A stretch of 64,000 nt of DNA. It comes from Enoplosus armatus. Taxonomy: Eukaryota > Chordata > Actinopteri > Centrarchiformes > Enoplosidae. The DNA lies in the NCBI RefSeq assembly GCF_043641665.1, contig NC_092196.1, positions 310,001 to 374,000 on the forward strand. Reading direction: 5' to 3'. The notes under the pieces were generated by a model. The model did no database searches, was not told where the DNA came from, and saw nothing but the letters and a program-made list of their open reading frames with translations. Position 1 is the stretch's first letter. Each line of letters opens with the position of its first letter. Position numbers and translations under genes: made by a program. Shown here piece after piece: positions 1 to 43,280 of the stretch.

Positions 1-1040
1 GGAGGGTGGCGCAAACACATGGATGTTGCGGATGTTTTTTTAGCATATGTGCTAGGTGAGCAACAAGAAGCGTCAGGAGGCATCTGTGGTTCAACCAGCA
101 CGTACCCATCGGACGGCTGACACATAACCTCTGTTCAAACCATCCACTCCATCATATGGATGACGCAAATGTAACACAGTCGCTAATTACAAAATGCAGG
201 AGAGGGGTGTTGTTTGTCCCTTGGCCTTGAAGATCCTCATCAGAACTCTCTCTGGATGTTATTATTTAATGCCGCATCAAAATGACGTGAAATTTAATAA
301 AGATGTCCAAATCGTCTCGGGGTGAGTTAATGAGAGATTGTCGTCACGGATCAATTACTGTGTGACTGAGTGGGCGTGTGCACGTCTCTCGGTGTGAACG
401 TGTGTGTGTGTGTGTGTGTTTGTGTGTGTGTGAGATAGGATATGACTAATGAACTGTCACTTTCACAACAAACACACGCACACACATGCACGTTCACTGT
501 CCAATCTATTAGTAAAATGTCAGCATGCTGCAGAGCATTCAAAGCCTTCACGAAGACAGTCATTTGTCATATTTGGAGGGGTGGGGGTGGGGGGGCTTAT
601 CACACCTTTCCGTAGCATCTCTTTGCGGCGCAGAGTGAAGGTCACTGTCACTGCGTCGGATGGAAACGAAGTTGATGGCCTTTTCAGAGCCGCACGGTCA
701 CAAGTTGACACATGTAATAAGCTGCGGGGGGGGGCGATATTGTCGCCAATTGGCTATTAATGAACATCAACCGTTAAAACTGTGTTTATCTACTTGTGCA
801 AAATGACTGATGGCAGTCAATATTGAAAGCATAACGGGGCAGGTGAGTATGTTAAAGTGGAGTTGCCCCCTTCCCCAAAGAGCAAGCCAAAGAAGACGTC
901 CACAGGTCATCCCACCCCGCCCCCCCACCTTACCGGCTGGTTAAGGAAGCGCTCGCACTCTGCCGTCTTGTCTTTCGACTTCCCGCCTACGCTGGACGTG
1001 GGGAGCGCGAGCTGCTGCCATGCAAGGTGCTGGTCTCCAT

Positions 1041-1120
1041 CGGGAGCAACTTAGGGTTCAGTGCGCCTTGCTCAAGGACACTTCGGCGTGACGGGGGCAG
1101 CAGGGGATCGAGCCCGGGGT
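1041..1120 (+). repeat. SINE-like interspersed repeat fragment
   Basis: gggagcaacttagggttcag, then cttgctcaaggacacttcgg and gggatcgagcccgggg, a common fish repeat with a B-box-like end. Confidence 0.45.
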
Positions 1121-2374
1121 ATAACCGATTGTAGCGCTGTGAACGTCTTCCAGGAGAGACTGTCTGAAGCCTCTGCTCGGAGCAACAGGCGTGTGAACAG
1201 ACGCACAGGCGTTCTTTTAGTACATTCGTACTTACGGAGACGCCAAATGTTTGTGCAGCGCTTAATTTATGTGTGCCTGTGCATCTACGGGAATGTGTGA
1301 CAACGGCGAGGATTACTGTAAAACTGTATGCAAGCGTGGCCCGTGAATTTCCAAGCAACAAAGAAATCTGTCGCTGGCGACGGGAGCCAGAACAGCCAAT
1401 CTGTCGCGCAACGGCGTTCGCGTACGAGGAGCTGTGGAGCCCGAGAGAGGCCGGCGTGGATCACTGGATAACACACAGGTGCATACACACACACACACAC
1501 ACACACAAAGTCAAAAAGGTGTCCAATTTTATTTTTGACTCCATAACTTACACACACACCCACAAGCAGTCCGCAGTCGCACAAACACATGTGCTCGCAT
1601 TTGCCCCCCCCCCTTACTCCCCCCGACCCGATCTTTGATATCATTTTCTCACACACAAACACAATCTCAGCGTACACATGCTTTCCATCCCTCTCTCTCC
1701 GTCTCCCTCCCTCTCCTCAGCATCCTCCCAAACACACCACACACTCACCCGGACAGATGGCCGTGCTATGTGCTCCCGCTCAGCAGATGCACAAGAGCAT
1801 TAATCATGAACAAAAAAAAAAAAAAAAAAGACTTGGAGGATTTAACTCTCACTACAGTTGCACCGCTTCCTGTAAAGAGCCCTGATTCATTTGTCTTTTG
1901 AAGAACACCGACAGTCCAGGCTTTCTTAAATAGCACACGTGCAGACATTTTCAAGGATTTAAAAGCAAGAAATCGAGTGATACGTGAGACAAAAAAAACT
2001 GCAAATTCGGAAAGGCAGATTACAGGGCAATATCTTGCCTGTTGATATTATAGCAATGTATTTCTGTTGGGGTATTACAGCAGTAATAATGACAAATCGC
2101 AATGCGCAAATCCTGCGAGGCTCAGGGCGCTGACACTGGCAGAGTTAGCGGTAATCCTCCCACCAGGTGCAGCCGCAGTCAAATGTATGCACACATGGTA
2201 ATGTGACACTGTTTGGATGAAAACGGCCTGTGATTAGCTCGAGTCTGGCCAGTAGCCTGATCGGTTGGCACTCCCGCTCAGGCGGTTCACTGTGACGGGT
2301 CTTGGGCCTGATGAAGTGCTGCAGCTTTAGGTAGTTGGATGCATTGCCATAGTATTTGGTACAGATATGCGTCA

Positions 2375-2680
2375 TCTCGACTTGTCCTCTAGCGCCAGTG
2401 AAATTAAAATTTTTATGACCAAAACTAATACCATCATCCTGTAGCTGTAGCCTGCTCGTTTTGGGGTTTTTTTGTGCTAATTAGCGCATGTTAGCATACT
2501 AACCCACTGAGCCAAGGTGGCGAACATTGTACCCGCTTAACATCAGCGTGTTAGCAACCTCAATGTGCTCATTTAGCTCAAAACACCACCATGCCAAACA
2601 GCCTCACGGAGCCACTAGCATAGCTTAGCTTAGCTAGACTCCAAGTCTTGCTTTAGCATGCATGAGTGGTCCATACATTT
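2375..2680 (-). repeat. Interspersed repeat, inverted copy of the same family
   Basis: The minus-strand reading gives gtgaggctgtttggcatggt, then gctaacacgctgatgttaag and gttagtatgctaacatgcgc. These correspond to the left part of the family at 61110-61770. Confidence 0.6.
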
Positions 2681-2746
2681 ATAGCAGCAGTTATCACAAG
2701 CTTTAGATGTACTGTATATGGTATGGCACGTGGTATCGTGGTCTTA

Positions 2747-3445
2747 AAGGGGTGCTCCAGTGATTTCATTTTGTACTTCCATAAAAAATAGGGGACTAAC
2801 AGGTCAGATTAAAAACAAGAATGGTAGAAAAAGATGCTGCCGAGAGATAGGCAAGATATCTTGATTTTCACCTACATCCATACAGAGTCCTGCCTGATTT
2901 CCTTTATTTGGCTCCCGTCCTCCAGTTGATCTGGGTCCAACCAGCGCTCCCCAGTAATTGGCATAGCAACCTCCTGCTCCCTGGAATAATTGGGGCGAGT
3001 TCAGGTTTCTCAAGTTACATGAGATGGTGCACTCGCAGTATGTCTTTCCAGCATCACGGAGAAACCAGTGAAAGTGAGAAAGCGGGGGCAGGCGTCGGGA
3101 CAGCGATTTATCCTATCATTCCTATCATTTTTGAGTCAGTTTTCCGAGTTCCCGAGTTTTACATTTTCACTATAATATTGAATATTCATGACGAAATAAG
3201 CAACAAAGTCAAAAGAAAACATCCTCAGTTATTGTTTATTTAACAGTCGACTGGTTTGATTGACAGCAACCAAACAACCCATCAAATTGGATTCAAATGT
3301 TGCCAAATTCCGATTGGTGCACGGATGAACCTGACACCTGTTCCTAAGTCCCGCCCCTCTTCAAACCACCGACAAGAGCACAGAGAAATACAGAAATCTC
3401 TCCTGGGAAATAACTCCCAACTGTTCCAACTTTGGCAGAAAACGT
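2747..3445 (+). repeat. Composite interspersed repeat
   Basis: Begins taaaggggtgctccagtgat, a typical teleost repeat start. The right part (attggtgcacggatgaacct ... acagaaatacagaaatc ... ccaactttggcagaa) recurs at 16195-16345. Confidence 0.5.
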
Positions 3446-5003
3446 AGGATCCCATCACTCACAGAAAGAAGCCCATTGAGAAAATAAGTCGTCGGGGGGC
3501 CTTTAATCATCGGAAGTGTTCTAGTACTTATATACTTGAGATCGACTTGAAATGCTGCACGTCTTCGCCAAGCCTCCTTTATTCAGGTGTTTACTCTAAA
3601 CTCCACAGCCCCACCAATAAATAATCAAGCTTCCAACGAGCCCCGTAGCAAGAGAAGGATCTCTTGGATCCGTGACAGCCCGAGCACGTGGTTCCACAGT
3701 TCAAAGCAGTTCAGTCCTAAAATCCTAAAAGATTTTCCCGTAATACAGCTTGGCCTGGCTGAAAACAAAACAATTGAAACTCTGACCCACTGTTAAATAA
3801 GGAAGCACACATCAGGCAGTAAAACATCTGTGTGCTAAAACCTATAAACCTATGACGAGGGGGTGGGGGGGGGGGGGGGGGCGCTGCGACCTGTGTGATG
3901 CTAAAAACCATCCCACAGGTCCGGTTAAGCCTGGTGCGGTAAACAACATGGATTGTGGATTTTATGCATGGCTGGATTAAGCCCCCCCCGGAGCCCGACC
4001 GTGAACACACCACTCTGTCCGAAAACCATTTTGGACTGGAACCCCCCCCCCCCCCCCCCCCACCCACTCCCCTCCGCCTGGGTATGGAAAGGTGTTAAGG
4101 TGTTTTTTTTACAGCGCTAAGTCGCAGGCTGGTAATGTCTCAATCCCTGATCCGAGCAGAGCGCTGAACTCATGACATCGTCACAACGTATTTCCATTTC
4201 ATGCCGCTTTACACTTCCACTCCACCGCATGCTGGGAAATATTACAGTTTTTACTCAACTACGATTAATTAACGGCTGTAGCTGCTTCTTACCTTTCAGG
4301 TTGAAATTCTGCACACAAAATCATACGGTTAGCTTAGGGGATTCAGCTAGACTCCTTATATACATTACTATATGGAACCATGTTTATCTGTGTGGTCCCA
4401 CCGTGTAGCAGGTGCCAACTGTAACTCTCCGTGCTGTTAGGTAGTGTACACAGTGGCTTTGTCAGAGCGTTCTCCCTGAACATTGAGGTAACCTATTAAT
4501 GATGCATTCACCTCGGCAATCATGACACATGGCCCGTAAACGACAGGACACGGGGCCACTTTTAACAACAAACAAAGTGCTGTTATCTGTGATTCTGGCG
4601 CTGGCATGTCCTGGTATCCGATGGGAATTACATTTCCGGGTATTGCCCGCCTTTAGTTTCTTGCCCTGGTTGACCTAGACAAAGTAGAAAAAGCTTTATA
4701 CCTGATAATAAATTAAAAAAATAAGGCCCGACTTTGTTAACTTTCATTTCACACACCAGCCATGCGCACCATCTTGTCCCGTGTGGCGTCTTCCATGTTC
4801 GGCTTACCCTGCCCAATCAGAGGAGGCTTTGTGAATGGGGAAGTAAAACCAACAGTTTATTTCATTTTGTTTACATTTAATTATTCATATTTCACATCTA
4901 TGACCTACATTTGTTTCTGCATTCATCTTTACGAATCGTTGCCACGTTAACGGTGAGTTCACACATGCACACAAAAGAAAATTACAAACACATTAAAAAA
5001 GGG

Positions 5004-5082
5004 GCTCTATTTCTGCACCAAATTAGACCAGGAAGGGACACCGCAGCTCCCTTCCTGGTCTAATTTGGTGCAGAAATAGAGC
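5004..5082. repeat. Perfect 35-bp inverted repeat with 9-nt spacer
   Basis: The left arm 5004-5038 (gctctatttctgcaccaaat...) is exactly complementary to the right arm 5048-5082. The spacer caccgcagc is itself matched by its reverse complement gctgcggtg at 5081-5089, so two mutually exclusive hairpins are possible. Confidence 0.9.
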
Positions 5083-6540
5083 TGCGGTGTGCATTTGCAT
5101 GCATGTTAACAACAACAAAAAAAAAAAACTCATACAAACATGCAAATGCATCTCAAATGAGCTCTGGCACAGTGTTTCAGTAATCCAGATATTTCATTAG
5201 CCTGGGCGACCTACATTCCCCAGCGGTTTGGATTAGCGGAGCCTGAGCTTCTGCCGCCACTCATCCGATCTGGTGGCATTCTCGTCTGAACTGCAGCGCG
5301 CCGCGGCAGCCATGATTAGTGGTTGACACCGTTTGTTTTTGTTGTTTTTTCCCCCCCATGTGGCACTTCCTAGCCCTCGTCACCATGGGCGAGACTTGGG
5401 GGAATTACAAGGGTAGGACCTCCTGAAGTGGTCACGGACGGGGGGAGGGGGGGCTAATGTTCCCTCTAGGTTTTCAGTGCGGCCTGTGGGACAGCGTTCG
5501 CCACTAGCAATGAAAATAATAGAAGTGTGGAATTAGCGTGTAACGAAAGGAAGGGGCCGGTGGAACTTGAATTTTCTGTAACCCCATTACGTCGACTTTA
5601 CAGGAAATCATTGATAATCGTAAAAGTCCTATTTTATCCAACGGGAATTATACGTACAACACCTTTCGTCTTTGAGCCGTCAGGAGCTTGAGAGCTTGAT
5701 TTCAGGATCAAATGTAACTGCTGCTCACAGTCCACCAGAAGCTCAGATGGGAGGCTCGCTAATATGCGAGAGCTAAGTGGATGAGTGGCCTGGCTGTTGG
5801 TCATTTGAGAGATGAAGTGGAGGCTTTAAATTACAGTTGTGCTATTAGGAGCGTAATCATCCCTTCCTCCGTCCGCCCTTGCCTGCAATCTTTCAAATGC
5901 TTAGGTGGGTGACACATTATGCAACAAACACGTTCAGCACAAATGAGATATATTGTTTTGCATAAGTTTTACTTGTGGTGAATAATCAAACTCCAGCCAG
6001 TGGAAACGGATGCATGATGTCTTCTGCGCCTCTGGAGGAGCTTTTGGCGAGACTGAAAAATATAACCCCGGCGATGTCACAGTGATGCCATCAGGGTCGC
6101 CTCCGCTCGGGCTGTGTGTCGCAAAGCTCTTGGGGCAGATGTTTAAAAGATGTGGGTATTCAGCAGGCGGGGGAGCTTTAGTGGAAGATGCCAACAAGTT
6201 GCATCACGGGAAGATTTCTGCCGCCTCCGCTGCTTCGATCTTGACTTTTTGTCTGTCTCATCCAGCTTTGTGGAAGTGCGATACTAAATTGCCGGAGTGG
6301 CCCTTTAAGAAAAGATGGCGACTGCATGCGAGGGGGAAATGATTTGCAACACTGATAAAAGTAAAATTGAAGTCCCAAACCGTGATCCATGACCTTTAAT
6401 ACATAGAAGGTAGCTGCTGCCGCATGGCAGTATGGGTACTTTCTTTGTTGACCAGATGGGAAACATAATATATATTCTTTTATGGGTTGTGGACGTTTTA
6501 GCGCTCATGCTTCAATGAAACCCTTACAAAGCAAACGATA

Positions 6541-7050
6541 CGGAGTCCTGAAACTGACAAAAATGCAGTAAAAAGGTTATCAGTCGAGTTGAAACTCAAA
6601 ACTGAATACATCACTAATTAACATTGCTATTATTGTGTGATAATATGATAGCGTCATATAATATTGTCATATTTTTTAGCATTATTATTGTTATTGATCT
6701 GGACAGTTTTTACAGTAAAGTCCATTCTCCTGTAAAATACGTTTAAGGGATCTCAAAGATAACACGAAACCCAAAGTATGTCCACGTACTTCGGTCAAAA
6801 TAAAACTGGATTAAATCACAGCAATCCACAGCGAGAGTGTGAGGAGTGCGCGGGGGACAAGACTAATGGCAAGGCGGTGATAAGTTAATTGAGAGCACAA
6901 ATGACACCTTCTGAGCTCCGCATTAAAAGGAACGGAGCTTTATATTTCTTTTTACACTCCATTTTAATTATTTAGCTGACAATATTTTTTATTGGTGTTC
7001 ATTTTTAATTTTTTTTATTTTCACCACATTTTGTCAGTTTCAGGGCTCCG
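6541..7050. mobile_element. MITE-like element with 22-bp terminal inverted repeats
   Basis: cggagtcctgaaactgacaa (6541 onwards) and its inverted counterpart at 7029-7050 (ttttgtcagtttcagggctc cg) match at 21 of 22 positions. The interior is AT-rich with no coding potential. A related one-ended copy (gagtcccgaaactgacaaaa) occurs at about 23070-23140 and shares the following ggttatcag segment. No target duplication could be fixed. Confidence 0.6.
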
Positions 7051-8714
7051 CGGGGAATTCTTCAATTTGCAAATTAAACCCTCAGGTCTCGACATTTTGT
7101 TGGAGAGAGTCTTTAATTCCCATTATGGAGTTAAAAAAAAAAAAAAAAAAAAGCTTCAAGGTGGCTGTCAGTATACAAATAGTCAGTTATGCAACACCTT
7201 CAAATTGTCATCATCTCAAACTTAAGCCAACCTTAAACCCATTGAGAGGACAGTGCATCTGGATTTTGGAAATCTCTTAAGGGAATATTAAAATGTAACA
7301 GCAAAGCACCACATTGTTCCCGGCCAAGATCAAAGCAACCTGCCGGGGATCAACGTTTGATGAAGTCACGATGTTGTGAGATAATGATTTATGACTCATG
7401 TTTTCTTCTAAATCAAAAAGGGAGAAATGTTACTATGGTAACATGTGCCTTCAGTTTGAAGTCGAGCTCAATTTCAGGGCGGATCATTGGAAAATCATTG
7501 GAAATAATGGACTCTAACCGCTGTGGTCATTTTAAAAAAAGTCATCATTTTGAAGGATATTTTGACAGTGAACGGCTCTCAAGGGAAAACTAAGGCTGTA
7601 GATGCCAAAAAAGGATAGATTCTTTACATTATTCCACATTTTGCGACACCTTCACCATTCACTTATGATTACTTATTAAGGATTTTTAACTCGTTGGCTT
7701 TCACACCGTTCCATTTGAATCGCTGAATATTAGCTTTGACTTTTATGCATCAAAATCCTTCTCTGACTTGGTTCTATATAAAAAAAAAAAAAAAAAAAAG
7801 CTTCCACCTACAAAGTACCAATCAGTGCTTAGAATGTGAAAAAAGTGGACCAATCAAGTATCGCCTCCTCACCATGTCACCTCACTGCTCTGTGACCGCA
7901 GTTAAAAAGGAGCTGAACAAGCAGGAAAAGCTGCTCGACCTTAAGGTTTGAGGATTGTGATTAAAAAAAAAAACGTGATGAATGTAAAATCATAATAGGC
8001 TTTTGATATGGATATTATACGAGTAGAGTGTATTAAGGGTACTTGTCATTTAACTTTGTTGTCATCATCAATTTTGCTGTTAAGGATGTGTAAACTTCTG
8101 TTCCTCAATTACGAGAAGTTATAAGAAGCTTATAATTCCAAGGTCTCGACGCGTCGGTGGAACTATATTTGGGACTGGGGCTTGTAGGTGCAGCTGCAGC
8201 CAGTTGCCCCTGTCCTTCAGCTCAACACCCCCCCCAATCCTAAATATGGCCAATAACTAGAATACACCGCTAAATACCAAAAACTAATCCAGGATGCTGC
8301 GCACAGCATCACCAAAAGCTGTGTTTTAACAGTGATTCGGGGGGCTTTTGAGGGGATTTTTTTTTTTCCCTTCACAGATTAACTGTGATTGCTGTGCGAA
8401 GGGCTAAAGCTGTAATGCCTCCTGAGCTCGGCGCAGTCAAATGCAGCTAGGAGTTCGAAAGCCTCGGGGATATGGATGGAAAGCTCCTACTCGCAGTCGG
8501 ACAGAAGTTTCCTCCGCGTCTTGATTTAACAGAACGTGTCCTGTTCTGTTTTCAGCCGCTTTGATGAATTCACGCCCGGCGCTGTCAGAGGGGGGGGGAC
8601 AGCCCTGCTCGCAACGCAACGCAACGCTTGATGAGTTCTGTCTCCCGAAACCTGTGAAAGTGTCTCTAACAAACCCCCCCCCCGCCCAATCAGAGACACA
8701 TGTCGGGCCATCTA

Positions 8715-40838
<32,124 letters not shown>

Positions 40839-40839
40839 T

Positions 40840-41370
40840 CTTCGTTCAATTCATGCTCATTGACTGCAGCTGTTGCGGGACGGCGCGTTGGCGGGGACGC
40901 ACTTGTGGACGACACGGCCTAACTTTGAACATTTTTCTTTCTTTTTTTGTTGTTGTTGTTGTTGTTGTTGTTGGTTGGTTGGCCCCCGTACCCCGCAACC
41001 CCCCCCACAACCACCACCCTCTTCTTATCCCCCGTCTCGGAGCGCCGAGACGGTTTGAAGCCCGGCACAGGAAATCCCGTCCTCACAGCGTCGCCCCACT
41101 CCGCTCGCCGGTTTGGCGTCCGGGCAACATTTCGGCCGTTTTCACCCGCGTCTGCCGCGCACTCATATCTCTGCGTCTATCCGCCCTGGAGACATTTCAG
41201 CTGTGACATGTCCTCTCTTTTTTGGGTTTTATTTGTATCCGTCGGAGCGGCCGGACGCAGCGGATCAGGCAACTTCACTGACGACGCAAAGCGCACCGAG
41301 TGCGCACAGACTGACGGAGAGAGGCGGCATGTGCATGATGTTGTAGCCGGTGATGACGGGATTCTATCTG
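40840..41370 (-). promoter_or_regulatory. CpG-rich 5' flank, probable CA10-like promoter/5' UTR
   Basis: CpG dinucleotides are dense from about 40869 to 41310, in contrast with the CpG-poor AT-rich DNA around. The stretch lies directly upstream of the CA10-like start codon on the minus strand, where a brain-expressed gene would be expected to have a CpG-type promoter. A (TTG)n tract lies at about 40950-40972. No transcription start can be fixed from sequence alone. Confidence 0.45.
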
Positions 41371-42564
41371 TGTAAGGGGGAGGGAGGGGGGGGGCAAAAA
41401 GGGGCGGGAGGGTGTGATCCGTGTCTTCCAGACAGCAAGGAGGATAAAAAAAAAAAAACTTAAAAGTTGATCGTGACTGGGAAACCATGCGCTTACAAGA
41501 GAAGATAAAGTCCGACTTTAGGTGGAGGCAACTGTAACAGCAACTCGAGCGAGCACCGTCAGCTTCAACCATTTTATTCACATTTCAAAATAAAGATTAC
41601 AAAAAAAAATAAAAAATCAATCAATCATCGTCTTGCCGTCTGAGCTTGACACACATAAATGAAATCACCCGCCCCTAAAAAAAAAAAAAACCACGGTGGC
41701 AAAGCAACCAACTGTGGATGCGGGGAGTTGCACGCCGCTGATGGGCCTCTCGTGTTGTACCGACCTGCATAAAGACTCCGCGGCTCCCTCCTGTGGGTGT
41801 TGTGCGACCTCTAGCGTCTGATTCGGTGTACTGCACTGAAAACCAGCATGACACAGAGTATGGAAGATGAAATGCGACATAATGGCACATAGAATATGAG
41901 GTCTATATGTATGCAAAGTGTATATATGCCGAGAATGTTTATATATAGGAGCATGATGACACCGAGGTCTCCATGTCTCCTGTTTATTCTGGGTATTTGG
42001 GGGGTTTTTTTTACAACACAGTTCTTCGATTAGATTTTTTTTTTTTTGTAGGCTGATGTCAGTAGTTATAGACCCAGGATGTATTTCCTGGCGCAGCATT
42101 TTAAACTTTCCCATGGTGAAATAAAACTGTAACGCTTCCTTTACGGGTTCCTGGCGCTGTTGGAGTCAAAGTTCTGGGAGTTCTTTTAGTTACGGATTAG
42201 TTTGTTGTGTTGAAATACTTTTAATTTCAACAGTTGAACTGCTGGACACCAGATGTCCGCTACTTCACGATCCAGTCCGTTCTCAGTGCATCATCACACT
42301 TGTGTGAGCTGCATACTGGACAAACTGGCCGTGATGTCATAAATCCTGCTTGTAAATCCACACCTTAAAGTGAGGTTCAAGGTGAGCGCGGAGGAGACAA
42401 ACTCTGCGCAGACATCATTCCGCACAATCCGGGAACAATAAGCAAAAACACATTTCTGATTGGAGAGGGACTTTAATGTTCATAAACTGCAGACGACAGA
42501 TCATCCATCACCGCGAATGAACACGCCAATAAAGATTATCACTCTTAAACAGTAAATGCCCCTG

Positions 42565-42780
42565 AAAAATGATTGAGGCGCTCATGTTGGGCTTCAGGGC
42601 CCGGCTCACAGATGCCGTTCGAATGTATTCCAAAGGTTTCGGATGGGGGTTGAGCTCCTCCACACCAGAGTTGGAAAACCATTTCTGTATGGACCTCACT
42701 GCTTTGGAGCAAAGAGGTCTAACCCATGAGACACCAAGAAGGGGTGTCCACATACTTGTGGCCATATAGCGCACATACAG
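42565..42780 (+). repeat. DNA-transposon-type interspersed repeat
   Basis: Ends with gaaggggtgtccacatactt then gtggccatatagcgcac, the well-known end of a teleost repeat family. The 66-codon frame inside it is not a gene. Confidence 0.55.
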
Positions 42781-43110
42781 TAACAATAAGACCGTAAAAT
42801 GACATGTCACAGATTGAACTGATATATATTCATAGCGCCCGTCCAAAGATGTAGCAACACCAGTTAGTTCAGCAGATATGATTGCATGCAGTGAAGTCTA
42901 TTGTCTGAAACAGCAGATTCTAGCTCACAACAACAACAAAAAACAAAAAAAGGACAAAAGAATCAGCACAGGCTTCCTGTGGGGGGGGGGGGGGGCAGAG
43001 GACAGAGGACAGAGGGGAGATGTTAGATTTCTGATAAGACTCACAGATTACAGGCTGCAAAGAGACGTGAGATACACTACATTGTCAGTGCTTTAAGGCC
43101 CGTCCCTACC

Positions 43111-43280
43111 TCATTTGTCGAGTCGGCGGAGAGCAGCCTTGTTGATCTCCCTCAGCAGAGTCTCCTTGTTGTTCTCTATGTTGGCTTTCGCCGTCTCCAA
43201 CACAAACTCAATCTTCTCCTGGCTGAACGGAAGCTGGAAGGTGGAGAACTCCTCCATCTTTGCTCTGAACTCCTCCGCGT
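43111..43280 (-). CDS. pla2g4c: PLA2G4C-like (minus copy) coding exon 13 with stop
   Basis: 170 bp ending in TGA (43113-43111). Encodes DAEEFRAKMEEFSTFQLPFS, QEKIEFVLETAKANIENNKE and TLLREINKAALRRLDK. The KxNxxxNKxxxLxE pattern matches the human C-terminal helix, but the human CaaX tail is missing. Confidence 0.96.

Larger units (their letters stand above)
40839..43110. other. Intergenic region between CA10-like and minus-strand PLA2G4C-like genes
   Basis: The two genes are in tandem on the minus strand, so this 2.3-kb gap holds the CA10-like promoter at its left end and the 3' end of the PLA2 gene at its right. A minus-strand AATAAA (plus-strand TTTATT at 41573-41578) is one candidate PLA2 polyadenylation signal, but 1.5 kb is a long 3' UTR and other weak candidates exist. 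A DNA-transposon-type repeat lies at 42565-42780, and a G-run at about 42980-42995. Confidence 0.6.

Noticed and set aside
857..1054. Plus-strand 65-codon frame with a PH-like GWLRKRS string
   Set aside because: The match is seven residues long, lacks any other PH-domain feature, and runs into a SINE-like repeat.
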